A stretch of DNA of 64,000 nt, taken from CAZCTC01 sp964501335 (lineage in GTDB: Bacteria > Chloroflexota > Anaerolineae > B4-G1 > SLSP01). Location of the stretch: assembly GCA_964501335.1 (NCBI GenBank), contig CAZCTC010000032.1:1-64000 (forward strand), given 5' to 3'. Under the pieces are notes generated by a model. It did not search any database. It was not told where the DNA came from and saw only the letters and a list, made by a program, of their open reading frames with translations. The position numbers were made by a program, and so were the translations under genes. Below, piece by piece: positions 29,601 to 36,639 of the stretch (positions are counted from its first letter, which is position 1; each line of letters starts with the position of its first letter).

Positions 29601-32600
29601 CGGTAATGTTGAGGACCGGCTCGCCGGCCATCCCGCCGTATTCCACGATATAAGCCGGCAAGGAAGCGGAAACTGCATCATCAAACCACTTTCCTGGATA
29701 GGCCAGGAGGAATTTTAGATAATCTACATTGGTGCCTCCACTGGGTTCAGTGGTGCTGTTCCAGTTGATATAAGCGCCGTTCTGAGAAGCACAGGTCCCA
29801 GCGCCGCCGATGCAGAAAACCGTGCCGGCTTCGGGGCCGGTCTTCCACATCCAGTAAGTGTCGGTAAGCGCATCGCTGCCGCCCAGCCAGGCCCCCGAGG
29901 CGCTTACACGGTCGAAGGCAAAGTCATTTTCTTCAGCCGAGGTGATCGTCGCCAGATAGCCCGACTGTTGGAAATGACGCCGACCCGCTGCAGCCGAAAG
30001 CGCAGCGCTCCAGAGCTGCGAACTGACCACCTGTTCATAGAAGTGGCCGTTGCCGCTGAAGAAGAGGACCGTGCCCAGCACAAACCCCACCGTGCGGGTC
30101 GTCGCGACCGTCGGATCTCCCACATTGTAGTAGGTCACGGTGCGGAGGAATTCCTGATACTGGGTGATCGAGGCCGTACCGGTGATCGCCATGATGCCGG
30201 AGGTGGTGTTGTAGCTCCAGGAGAAAAGACCGACGGAGCCGCTGGTGCCGCTCTGGCCCTGAATACCCAGGCGATCGAAAGCCGCATCGAAATTGCGGCT
30301 GATGAAGACCCGCGTCGTCGTCAGCACGTCGGACGCACCGTTGGCGTCGGTAATTGTAAGCGTAGGCGCAATGACCACCCCCGGATGCTTACCGGTATAG
30401 GTCACTTCGTCGCTGACATCCAGTTCCGACATGGTGTCGGGAACCATATGGACCGTCGCCGTGCCGGTGATATTGACCACCGGATCGCCGGCCATCCCGC
30501 CGTATTCCACGACATAGCCGGTCAGATTGCTGTCCTGGTCGTTCCAGAGACCGGAGGTGCCGGCCAGGAATTGCAGGTAATCTTCCCCGTCGCTGTCGTT
30601 GGGCTCGCCACCGTTCCAGTTGGTATAGTGGCCACCCTGTGGAACACAGTTACCACTGTTGCCCCGACAGAAGACCGTGCCGGCTTCGGGGCCGGCATTC
30701 CACATCCAGTAAGTCTCAGTGACCGAATCGCTGCCGCCCAACCAGGCCGTCGCGCCGCCCAGCTTGCTGTTGGCAAAGGCATTTTCTTGAGCTGAAGTCA
30801 TAGTCGCCAGATAGCCCTGCTGGTTGAAGTACGACCGGGCCGCCGCCGCAGTTCGCGCGCCGGCCCAACTGATGCTGCCCGAGGCGATATATTCGTAGAA
30901 ATGGCCGGTGCCCGCGAAGGGCATCCCGCTGCCCAATACAAATCCCACCGTGCGGGATTCCACGGAGGCGAAATCGATCAGGTTGGCGTAAGTGACGGTG
31001 CGCAGCAAGGCCTGATATTCCGTGATCGAAGCCGTGCCGCTCAACGACATGACGCCGCTGTCGGTATCGTAACTCCAGGCAATCGCGCCGACGGAGCCGC
31101 TGGTGCCGCTCTGGCCCTCAATGCCCAGACGATCGACGGCTGCATCGAAATTGTCCTCGATGAAGACCCGCGCCGCCGCCAGGGTGTCGGCCGGGCCGTT
31201 GGCATCGGAGATCATCAGCGTAGGTGCGATGACCACGCCCGGATGCTTGCCGGTGTAGGTCACTTCGTCGGTGACGTCCAGTTCCGACATGATGTCGGGT
31301 TCCAGATCGAGCGACACAGTGCCGGTTATATTGAGGACCGGATCGCCGGGCATGCCGCCGTATTCCACGATATAAGCGGTCGTGCTGCTACCATCGCTCC
31401 ACTGTCCGCCGATGGTATTCAGGTATCTCAAATAGTGATCTCCGCTTTCGCTGCTGGGTTCGGTATTATACCAGTTGAGATAAGCGCCGTTCTGAGGAAC
31501 ACAGGTCCCGGTACCGCCGATACAGAAAACCGTACCGGCTTCCGGACCGGTCATCCAGAGCCAGGTACCTTCAGTGATTGAATCGCTGCCGCCCAGCCAG
31601 CCACCTGAACTGGTCAACAGACGATAGGCAAAGGCATCTTCCTCTGCCGAGGTGATCGTCGCCAGATAGCCCGTCCCCCCAAAATGCAGCCGGGCCGCGG
31701 CTGCCGTGCGGGCGTTGCTCCAGGTCTGCGTACTGATCACCTCTTCATAGAAATGGCCGTTGCCTTTGAACTGCAAAGCGCTCCCCAGCACAAACTGCAC
31801 CGTGCGCGTCGTCGCCGTCTTAGGATCGATAAGATGGTCAAAGGTGACGGTGCGCAGCGCGGCCTGATAGTTGGTGATGGTATCGGAGCCGGACAGCCAT
31901 AAGATGCCGGTCGTCGTATTGTAATTCCAGGAAATCGAGCCGATGGAGCCGCTGGTCCCGCTCGCCCCGGAAATCCCCAGGCGATCGTTGGTGGCTGTGA
32001 AATTATCCATCACCGCAACCCGGGCCGCCGTCAGCGTCGGCACCGTCCCGGCGGTGATGACCAGCCCCGGCGCCAGCACCAACGGGTCGTGGTTGCCGAT
32101 GAAGGTCAAATTGCCGTCGACCACCAGCTCGGGTTGCAAGGTGACATTCACGCTGTCGCCTCCATTGCCCAGATTGGTGAACTCCGCCGGCGGCGTGATC
32201 GAAAGGGCATGCACCAGGCCGCCCGCCGTCCGATTGACCGTCCCCTGAACTGTATAGGTCAAGACACCGTTCTTGAGCAGACTGACCGTCTCGCTGATGT
32301 CGCCGGTGCCGGAAGCCGTACAGGTCGAGCCGGCGGAAGCGAAGCAGCTCCAGGCGACATTGCTCAACCGCGCCGGCACGGGCGCCGCAACCGTGGCGCT
32401 GAGAACGTCGTTCATAGCGTCGTTGGTGATCGTGGCCGTGAAGACCACCGTATCCCCCGGCGCCGCAGAGGTCGGGGCGGCGACTTCATTGACATCCAGG
32501 GTCGCTGCCTTGGCCACCGTCAGATTGCGGATCTCGTGATAATTGGTCAGAGCGCCGGTCGAGCCGCTGAAGCCGATCTTAAAGGTCGCCGGCAGAGTCG

Positions 32601-33411
32601 CCTGGCCGGTCGCCGTAGAGAGATCGTAGGCATTGATGAGCGTCTGCCAGCCCGCGCCGAAATCCATCTGCACGGAGATCTTGTTGTTGACCACAAAGAC
32701 GCGCACCCAGCGCGCACCGGCGCGCGTGACGCCATCTACCGTACGGGCGGGCGTCATCCCGTCGAGCTGGAAAGCGGTCAAGAAATTGAAGCCGGTCAAC
32801 AGATTGCCGGAGCCGCGCAGGCCCACCTGATCGGCATTCGCTCCAGGTCCGCCGGAGCCGACAACCGGATTGGAAAAGCCGCCATATTCGTCAAAACCGA
32901 TCCCAACATAACCATTGGTAACTCCGGGGTTGGTTCCAGCCGCCGACGCATACCCCAAGGCGCCACCGCTGTATCCAAGCGTAGGGGTAACCGTGGAACC
33001 GTCGATCAGATAGAAAGAAAGGCCGTCGGCCCCGGTGCCGCCGTAGTCGGCGTATTGGAAGGTGGCAACAAAACCGTCTCCCGTAGGAATCGCCACATTA
33101 TAAACCGCCGACCCACTCTGGGTGGTACCGGCCGAAGTGAGTCGCAACCAACCGTCACAAGAGGGGTCGGTCGTGCCGTTGCCGGTCAGGGCGGCGTTGC
33201 CGAACAACTGCCAGCCGGCAGCGGTGGCACATTTAAATGATTCCACAACCGGCGACCATGCATCCGCCGGCGCGGGCAGAGGGCCCGCTGAAGAAGAAGC
33301 AGCCTGAACCATTTGAGGAGGGGGGACCGACAACAATGTCAGTATAAGTGATATCAAAGTAATGGCAGATAATAAACGTTGACCGACAGGCCGATTGCCT
33401 TGCGTGTCCAT
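23665..33411 (-). CDS. Giant secreted multi-lectin DUF11 protein B
   Basis: 3248 aa, same architecture as protein A but longer, with AAGGAGG ribosome site. Signal peptide 1-38, lectin-like N-terminal sandwich (45-300), DUF11-like domain, then six beta-sandwich modules, each with a C-type lectin-like insert at about 543-688, 828-973, 1115-1262, 1402-1557, 1700-1850 and 1990-2143. Their sugar-site motifs differ: EPS/WSD, EPN/WND, EPS/WFD, RPQ/WDD, EPN/WND and QPD/WND. Seven DUF11 repeats (2158-3013) follow, then a cadherin-like domain (NDLYDVPEGVGTTLAVLAND) and a C-terminal block identical to protein A ending LVLPMVCRNCRP. Likely a filament-like Ca-dependent adhesin with several glycan specificities. 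The extra modules relative to A reflect expansion or loss of repeats. Confidence 0.92.
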   Translation of the reverse strand: MDTQGNRPVGQRLLSAITLISLILTLLSVPPPQMVQAASSSAGPLPAPADAWSPVVESFKCATAAGWQLFGNAALTGNGTTDPSCDGWLRLTSAGTTQSGSAVYNVAIPTGDGFVATFQYADYGGTGADGLSFYLIDGSTVTPTLGYSGGALGYASAAGTNPGVTNGYVGIGFDEYGGFSNPVVGSGGPGANADQVGLRGSGNLLTGFNFLTAFQLDGMTPARTVDGVTRAGARWVRVFVVNNKISVQMDFGAGWQTLINAYDLSTATGQATLPATFKIGFSGSTGALTNYHEIRNLTVAKAATLDVNEVAAPTSAAPGDTVVFTATITNDAMNDVLSATVAAPVPARLSNVAWSCFASAGSTCTASGTGDISETVSLLKNGVLTYTVQGTVNRTAGGLVHALSITPPAEFTNLGNGGDSVNVTLQPELVVDGNLTFIGNHDPLVLAPGLVITAGTVPTLTAARVAVMDNFTATNDRLGISGASGTSGSIGSISWNYNTTTGILWLSGSDTITNYQAALRTVTFDHLIDPKTATTRTVQFVLGSALQFKGNGHFYEEVISTQTWSNARTAAAARLHFGGTGYLATITSAEEDAFAYRLLTSSGGWLGGSDSITEGTWLWMTGPEAGTVFCIGGTGTCVPQNGAYLNWYNTEPSSESGDHYLRYLNTIGGQWSDGSSTTAYIVEYGGMPGDPVLNITGTVSLDLEPDIMSELDVTDEVTYTGKHPGVVIAPTLMISDANGPADTLAAARVFIEDNFDAAVDRLGIEGQSGTSGSVGAIAWSYDTDSGVMSLSGTASITEYQALLRTVTYANLIDFASVESRTVGFVLGSGMPFAGTGHFYEYIASGSISWAGARTAAAARSYFNQQGYLATMTSAQENAFANSKLGGATAWLGGSDSVTETYWMWNAGPEAGTVFCRGNSGNCVPQGGHYTNWNGGEPNDSDGEDYLQFLAGTSGLWNDQDSNLTGYVVEYGGMAGDPVVNITGTATVHMVPDTMSELDVSDEVTYTGKHPGVVIAPTLTITDANGASDVLTTTRVFISRNFDAAFDRLGIQGQSGTSGSVGLFSWSYNTTSGIMAITGTASITQYQEFLRTVTYYNVGDPTVATTRTVGFVLGTVLFFSGNGHFYEQVVSSQLWSAALSAAAGRRHFQQSGYLATITSAEENDFAFDRVSASGAWLGGSDALTDTYWMWKTGPEAGTVFCIGGAGTCASQNGAYINWNSTTEPSGGTNVDYLKFLLAYPGKWFDDAVSASLPAYIVEYGGMAGEPVLNITGEATVHIIPDIMSELDASDEVTYTANHPPLIVAPTLTISDANGDSDVLTTTRVFIGDNFDLNDRLGILGQSGTSGTVGVFSWSYNTVYGIMSITGTASITQYQEFLRTVTYYNVGTPGTATTRTVEFALGNLLAFGDHFYQYVTTAATWTAAETAATTRRHFGMSGYLATITSEAERIFIGAHLLQGQGTAWLGGTTYPANVAATSYRWATGPEGLEDSGNGRIFWVSACGLTLQGVCATTGEYNYWGAGRPQSEVNSGVYLGFSTAELWDDSPKSGSDSYIVEYGGMPGEPVLNITGEALLHVVPDSLSELQVSDEVSYTDKHGAILVAPTLVITDVDGAADVLTTTKVFIDSNFDAANDRLGVLGQGTAISGSTGVLSWSYNTTTGIMAITGTASITYYQEFLRTVTYYNVGTPGAATMRTVQFMMGSMLTFGGTGHFYEYVSSGAITWGNARTAAAARTYQGLQGYLATMTSADENAFANSKLGGAAGWLGGSDAAVEGNWTWVTGPETGNVFCIGNLNCVVQPGFYANWNSDEPNDSGGEDCLQFLAGGTGKWNDLSTSSTGVTGYVVEYGGTTGDPVIHITGTAKLHVLPDTPSELAVSGEVSFTAGYGPVLVAPELTITDADSPADTLSSARVMFGTNFDAANDRLGILGQGSATSGSTGVITWSYNTTTGIMALSGTAPISSYQELLRTVTYYNDAFPSTMTTRTVDFMLGTMLTFGDTGHFYEYVVSSNITWNNAYTAAAARSYLGQRGYLATVLSAEENAFASSKLGGATAWLGANDTAVEGEWRWVTGPEAGTLFCTDVNSGAGGCTDGGVYDNWLSPTQPDNSSNEDYLQFIAGGTGKWNDLPDSGAGVIQGYVVEYGGLAGDPVLHITGQVVVHVLTNADLALTKTAEDLNGEPLYAGDLLRYTLYVTNTGSLTHTGVAVIDQLPAGVSFVSATPGGYIGPNPLNWSLGSLIPGATWTGEILVRVDGATTPLPGNVARISSNQQPQTSTPGILPPGSPDLAPGLVVEKTAEDLNGMPLYVGDTVRYTIRVTNTGTTAMTGVVVTDTLPAGVAFDSATPAGYTGATTLVWNVGTLDVGASWTGEILVHVDGSTTSLDGNVAQVSSNEQGQQGTNPITPPGSTTVMLGLLVSKTAEDLNGMPLYTGDVVRYTVRVTNTGATTMTGVIVTDTLPAGVTLDSATPDDYTGSGTLVWNVGSLEAGETWTLVLLVHVDGTATPIGGNVAQVSSNEQGQHGTQPILPPGSANVLPGLVIAKTAEDINGEPLRRGDTLRYTIRVTNTGTTTMTGVIVTDTLPTGVAFDLATPVGYTGTTTIVWEVGELAPDAEWTGVILVHLAGAETTLGGNVAQVSSNEQGAQGTAPILPPGSPNLIPGLTVSKTAEDFNGEPLYTGDILRYTIRVTNTGATTMTGVIVTDTLPAGVTFDSAAPAGYTGTTVIVWNLGTMAPGASWTGMILVHVDGTATPIGGNVVQVGSNEQGAQSTEPILPPGSSDVVPGMVVSKTAEDLNGTPLYTGDILRYTIRVTNTGTTTMTGVIVTDTLPAGVTFDSATPGGYTGTRVIVWNAGTLAPGAAWTGVLLVHVDGTAMPIGGNVAQVSSNEQGPQGTAPILPPSGGTVTPGLVVSKTAEDVNGYVLYPGDLLRYTIRITNTGTTTMTGVRVTDTLPAGVVFTAATPGGYTGPNPLVWSFASLAAGQSWTAIISVTIAPTVTSIGGNIAQMSSNEQGPQSTGPILPPSGGTVVTNTAPQVQNDLYDVPEGVGTTLAVLANDSDWENDPLTVVGVGAAQHGTVSFISTGVIYTPTTGYLGTDTFTYTVSDGLLQSTAQVTATVTPVADLGVSQTIQTTPSGYRIIIVASNAGPRPAPGAVISDTIPANLVGVNWSCAGTGGVTCAITGTGNLLNETFAAFPVGGVVTYTIMASDATGVPVTNTVTITPPTTMFDTNLANNRSSRLTVYRLVLPMVCRNCRP

Positions 33412-33588
33412 ACTCCATCCTCCTTATCCGAAAGTGCTATGAAGAGTGTATAAAAAGCCTGCCTCTATTGATGGATTCCTGTTTCAAAATCAACCCATCA
33501 ATTTACATCTGTTGATCATCACCTCCTCTTTAAGGACTAACGATAGCCTGAACTGGCTTTTCTGCTCATCTAAGATAGTTGGCGGTTT

Positions 33589-33703
33589 ACATCCCGCAAC
33601 CGATGCTTTTCCGGTAAAAAACGACGCGCGGGAGGGGGGAAGAGAGTTTTTTATTTATGTTTTCTCGCGCATCAGAATGCGCGAGAAAACATGGGCTTTT
33701 TCA
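33589..33703 (+). repeat. Dispersed hairpin repeat, copy 14
   Basis: ACATCCCGCAACCGATGC left arm, ACGACGCGCGGGAGG, stem 33657-33692, same stem as copy 9. Part of the duplicated upstream region of the giant genes. Confidence 0.85.
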
Positions 33704-33848
33704 GAACTGGACCGGCAACACAGACTGTTTACTTCCCCTTTAGATACGACGCACGGGATAGACAGGGGTTTCTTCATTCATTCAAGGTGTTCGCAGCTCA
33801 GGTTTGCACCATTCTTACCTGGACAAGGATAGCAGAAAAGTGTTAGTT

Positions 33849-33906
33849 TGTCACTGTCAGTTGAGCGACGAAAAGTGACAGTAAAGTGACAGGGGCCTGT
33901 CACTTT
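33849..33906. promoter_or_regulatory. Second TGTCAC half-site array
   Basis: Copy of the 22971-23028 array. The palindrome is AAAGTGACAGGGGCCTGTCACTTT split as AAAGTGACAGGG (33883-33894) and GCCTGTCACTTT (33895-33906), with the centre base changed. Confidence 0.5.
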
Positions 33907-33910
33907 GGCA

Positions 33911-34028
33911 ACGTCCCGCAAAAGGTGCTTTCCCGGTAAGATACGCCGCGCAGGATCGGGGGAAAGAGTTATTTTTATTTATGTTTTGGCGCGCATCAGA
34001 ATGCGCGCCAAAACATGGGCTTTTTTCT
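33911..34028 (+). repeat. Dispersed hairpin repeat, copy 15
   Basis: ACGTCCCGCAAAAGGTGC left arm, ATACGCCGCGCAGGATC, stem 33981-34016 (ATGTTTTGGCGCGCAT / CAGA), GGGCTTTTTTC. Confidence 0.85.
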
Positions 34029-34067
34029 TTTGCTTTTCCGGGTAAACTGTCTGATTTTCACGCCCCG

Positions 34068-34175
34068 CGTCCCGCAAAAGGTGCTTTCCCGGTAAGATAC
34101 GCCGCGCAGGATCGGGGGAAAGAGTTATTTTTATTTATGTTTTGGCGCACATAAGAATGCGCGCGCAAACACAGG
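34068..34175 (+). repeat. Dispersed hairpin repeat, copy 16 (decayed stem)
   Basis: Left arm identical to copy 15 over about 70 bp, but the stem (from 34137) is mispaired: left GGCGCACAT, right ATGCGCGCGCAAACAC. It seems to be a decaying copy and continues into the CTGTCTAC tail. Confidence 0.75.
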
Positions 34176-34235
34176 CTGTCTACTGTCTACTTCCTACTGT
34201 CTACTTCCTACTGTCTACTTCCTACTGTCTACTTC
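34176..34235 (+). repeat. 14-bp tandem repeat CTGTCTACTTCCTA
   Basis: About four units of CTGTCTACTTCCTA (the first lacks TTCCTA), directly after hairpin copy 16 and just before the ung promoter. Confidence 0.8.
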
Positions 34236-34241
34236 CCCGAT

Positions 34242-34269
34242 TTGGTATTATCCGAATTCCGGATACAAT
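34242..34269 (+). promoter_or_regulatory. Probable sigma70-type promoter of ung
   Basis: TTGGTA at 34242-34247 and TACAAT at 34264-34269, 16-bp spacer, about 30 bp before the start codon. Confidence 0.5.
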
Positions 34270-34299
34270 GGAAGAGCATTCCAAATTAAGGAGCCGACG

Positions 34300-34977
34300 A
34301 TGATCCCTCCCATTCCGTTTGGCTGGCAAGATGTGTTGGCCGGTGAAATCACCAAACCCTATTTTCAACAGTTGAGCCAGTTCCTGGATGAAGAACGCAA
34401 GCAGTACAAAATCTTTCCCCCCGAATCCGAAATCTTCACGGCGTTGGAATTGACCCCCTATGAGAATGTCAATGTCCTGCTGTTAGGCCAGGACCCCTAT
34501 CACGACGACAATCAGGCGCATGGACTCTGCTTCTCAGTCAGCCCGGGAATCAAGCCGCCCCCCTCCTTGATGAATATGTACAAAGAACTCCACGATGATG
34601 TGGGCTTTAAAATTCCCAATCACGGCTATCTGGCAGCCTGGGCTCGCCAGGGAATGTTGATGATCAACGCCGTGCTTACCGTGCGCGCCCATCAGGCCAA
34701 TTCCCACAAAGACAAAGGCTGGGAAACGTTCACCGATGCGATCATTCGGGCGGTATCCGCCAAAAGCTCGCAGGTGATTTTCGTGCTCTGGGGCAATTAT
34801 GCCCAAAAGAAGATGCCCTTGATCGACACCAAACGACATGTGATCATCCGCTCGGCCCATCCGTCACCGCTTTCCGCCAACAATGGATTCTTCGGCAGCA
34901 AGCCCTTCTCCAAAATCAACGCGGCACTGCGCGCCCAGGGCAAACCGGAAATCGATTGGCAGCTGCCGAACCTGTAG
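34300..34977 (+). CDS. ung: Uracil-DNA glycosylase (family 1)
   Basis: 225 aa, normal length for the family, ribosome site AAGGAG. Removes uracil from DNA in base-excision repair. The catalytic water-activating motif GQDPYHD lies at about 63-69, the uracil-binding region near AHGLCFSV, and the DNA-intercalating leucine motif HPSPLSANNGFFGSKPFS near 187. Cytoplasmic. The downstream YdcF-like gene starts one base after this stop codon, so they are probably co-transcribed. No unusual features. Confidence 0.97.
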   Translation: MIPPIPFGWQDVLAGEITKPYFQQLSQFLDEERKQYKIFPPESEIFTALELTPYENVNVLLLGQDPYHDDNQAHGLCFSVSPGIKPPPSLMNMYKELHDDVGFKIPNHGYLAAWARQGMLMINAVLTVRAHQANSHKDKGWETFTDAIIRAVSAKSSQVIFVLWGNYAQKKMPLIDTKRHVIIRSAHPSPLSANNGFFGSKPFSKINAALRAQGKPEIDWQLPNL

Positions 34978-34978
34978 G

Positions 34979-35584
34979 ATGAAGGCGGCATTCACCGGAT
35001 TCCTGCGTCGGCATCGACGCTGGTTGGCCCTACTGGCCATTCCGCCAATACTCTTTCTTCTGGCGGCCGCTTTAATTGCCCGGACAGGGCTGGCCGAAAC
35101 TGCCCATCCCACCCGGGTGGCAGTCATTCTGGGAACGGCCGTCCCCGGCGGCAAACCGTCGATCCGCCTGCAAGCCCGACTGGACCGGGCTGTCGAACTC
35201 TATCATTCGGGCTACTATACCGAAGTGATTGTCAGTGGAGGCACCGGAGCAGAGGGTTTCGATGAAGCCATGGTGATGAAAAACTATCTGGTAGAACGGG
35301 GCGTCCCGGCCGATCAAATCTACGCCGATTCCAACGGCGTCGATACTTACGCTACGGCGCGATTCACGGCCGCCTGGCTGAAGGAGCACAATCAAACCGA
35401 GATCCTGGTGATCTCTCAATTCTTTCATCTGCCACGCACCGAAATGACCCTGCAACGCTTTGGCGTGCCGACGGTCTATGCTACCTACCCTCAGTTTTTC
35501 GAACCCCGGGACTATCGCTCCCTGGCGCGAGAAGTCTTCGCTTATGCCTGGTACTGGATTCGACCCTATCCCGCCATTCCATAA
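34979..35584 (+). CDS. YdcF/SanA-like DUF218 membrane-anchored protein
   Basis: 201 aa from the ATG directly after the ung stop; a longer in-frame upstream extension would overlap ung and is rejected. One N-terminal membrane segment (LALLAIPPILFLLAAALIA), then the DUF218 fold: VAVILGTAVPGGKPSIRLQARLDRAVELY, VIVSGG, YADSNGVDTYATARF and ISQFFHLPRTEMTLQRFGV. Members of this family (SanA, YdcF, ElyC) are linked to envelope or peptidoglycan-lipid metabolism. The substrate here is unknown. Faces the outside of the membrane by inference. Confidence 0.85.
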   Translation: MKAAFTGFLRRHRRWLALLAIPPILFLLAAALIARTGLAETAHPTRVAVILGTAVPGGKPSIRLQARLDRAVELYHSGYYTEVIVSGGTGAEGFDEAMVMKNYLVERGVPADQIYADSNGVDTYATARFTAAWLKEHNQTEILVISQFFHLPRTEMTLQRFGVPTVYATYPQFFEPRDYRSLAREVFAYAWYWIRPYPAIP

Positions 35585-35633
35585 AAGTACGACCAATTCC
35601 ATAAAAGATAATAGAAACGAAAAAAAGGATCTG

Positions 35634-36209
35634 ATGGAAATCAAAGAAGCCGAAATGACGCTGATCCTCCGAGCCCTGAAATTTGCGGCCCTCAAACATC
35701 GGGATCAACGCCGCAAAGATCCGGCGGCCACACCTTATATCAACCACCCTATTTCTGTAATGGAAATGTTGTGGGATATTGCCGGCGTTCGCGAAATAGA
35801 GGTGCTGGTCGCGGCGCTGCTGCACGATACCCTGGAAGATACCGCCACGACGCCCCAGGAGCTGGAAACACTTTTCGGAACTCAGGTTCTGGCCCTGGTG
35901 CAGGAAGTCTCCGACGATAAAAGCCTGCCCCGCGATGTCCGCAAGCAGCTCCAGGTCGAACATGCAGCAGATCATTCCCCGGGCGCCCGGCTGATCAAGA
36001 TCGCCGATAAGACCTGTAATGTGCATGATATCGGCGTTACGCCGCCGCCCAACTGGTCCATCGAGCGACGCCGCGCCTACCTGGAATGGAGCTACAAAGT
36101 CATCGCCGGCATGCGAGGAACGCACCCGGCCCTGGAGGCTGAATTCGATCGGGTTCTGGAAGAGGCCCAACAACAGGTGGAAAAACAGGCAGCTTTGCTG
36201 GAGCGGTGA
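35634..36209 (+). CDS. Mesh1-like HD-domain (p)ppGpp hydrolase candidate
   Basis: 191 aa from ATG 35634, preceded by AAAAAAGGA. HD hydrolase motifs in order: KHRDQRRKDPAATPYINHP (His, and Arg for the nucleotide), LLHDTLEDTATT (HD plus ED) and KIADKTCNV (Asp). Size and motif pattern match stand-alone SpoT/Mesh1 hydrolases lacking a synthetase domain, which cleave ppGpp or NADPH phosphate. Biochemical substrate is inferred from family only. The longer open frame to 35460 overlaps the YdcF-like gene and is not used. Confidence 0.85.
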   Translation: MEIKEAEMTLILRALKFAALKHRDQRRKDPAATPYINHPISVMEMLWDIAGVREIEVLVAALLHDTLEDTATTPQELETLFGTQVLALVQEVSDDKSLPRDVRKQLQVEHAADHSPGARLIKIADKTCNVHDIGVTPPPNWSIERRRAYLEWSYKVIAGMRGTHPALEAEFDRVLEEAQQQVEKQAALLER

Positions 36210-36218
36210 GCATTGTAG

Positions 36219-36330
36219 CGTCCCGCAAAAGGCTTTTGTCAGGCTTGAAGCGACGCGCGGGAGGGGAGTGAGTGTTGTTTTTTTATGTTTTCGCGGGCAT
36301 AAGAATGCCCGCGAAAACATGGGCTTTTTC
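36219..36330 (+). repeat. Dispersed hairpin repeat, copy 17
   Basis: CGTCCCGCAAAAGGCTTTTG left arm, GACGCGCGGGAGG, stem 36285-36320 (ATGTTTTCGCGGGCAT / AAGA / ATGCCCGCGAAAACAT), GGGCTTTTTC. The whole 36210-36639 gap consists of this and the next copies. Confidence 0.85.
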
Positions 36331-36410
36331 TTTACCGCCACGGCGCCCTGGCGGTCAGGATGAAAACATGGACTTTTTCTTTGCGGCCACGGCGCCGTGG
36401 CGGTCAGGAT
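36331..36410 (+). repeat. Imperfect 56-bp direct repeat
   Basis: The tail block AAAACATGGGCTTTTTCTTT + CGCCACGGCGCC + GGCGGTCAGGAT occurs twice in tandem (about 36315-36360 and 36362-36410), with small differences. Confidence 0.6.
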
Positions 36411-36415
36411 CTCAG

Positions 36416-36528
36416 CGTCCCGCAAAAGGCTTTTGTCAGGCTTGAAGCGACGCGCGGGAGGGGAAGAGAGATTTTTATTTAAGTTTGGGCGTACTTCAGA
36501 AAGTGCGCCCAAACATAGGCTTTTTTCT
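36416..36528 (+). repeat. Dispersed hairpin repeat, copy 18
   Basis: Left arm the same as copy 17. Stem 36483-36514 is quite different (GTTTGGGCGTACTT / CAGA / AAGTGCGCCCAAAC) yet still pairs, with one G-T. Good example of stem replacement with pairing kept. Confidence 0.85.
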
Positions 36529-36639
36529 TCCGTGTTTTCTGGATCAACCGCACAAGGTAAAAGTTTTTTGCTTATGTTTTCGCATTGACAGCGCCGAAAG
36601 ATGGGCTTTTCTTGATCTCGACCAAAGGGTAAAAACATC

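Larger units (their letters stand above)
33412..34299. other. Intergenic region upstream of giant gene B and ung
   Basis: Holds the leader of gene B, three hairpin-family copies, the second TGTCAC array (palindrome 33883-33906), a 14-bp tandem repeat (34176-34235) and the ung promoter. No gene seen. Confidence 0.7.
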
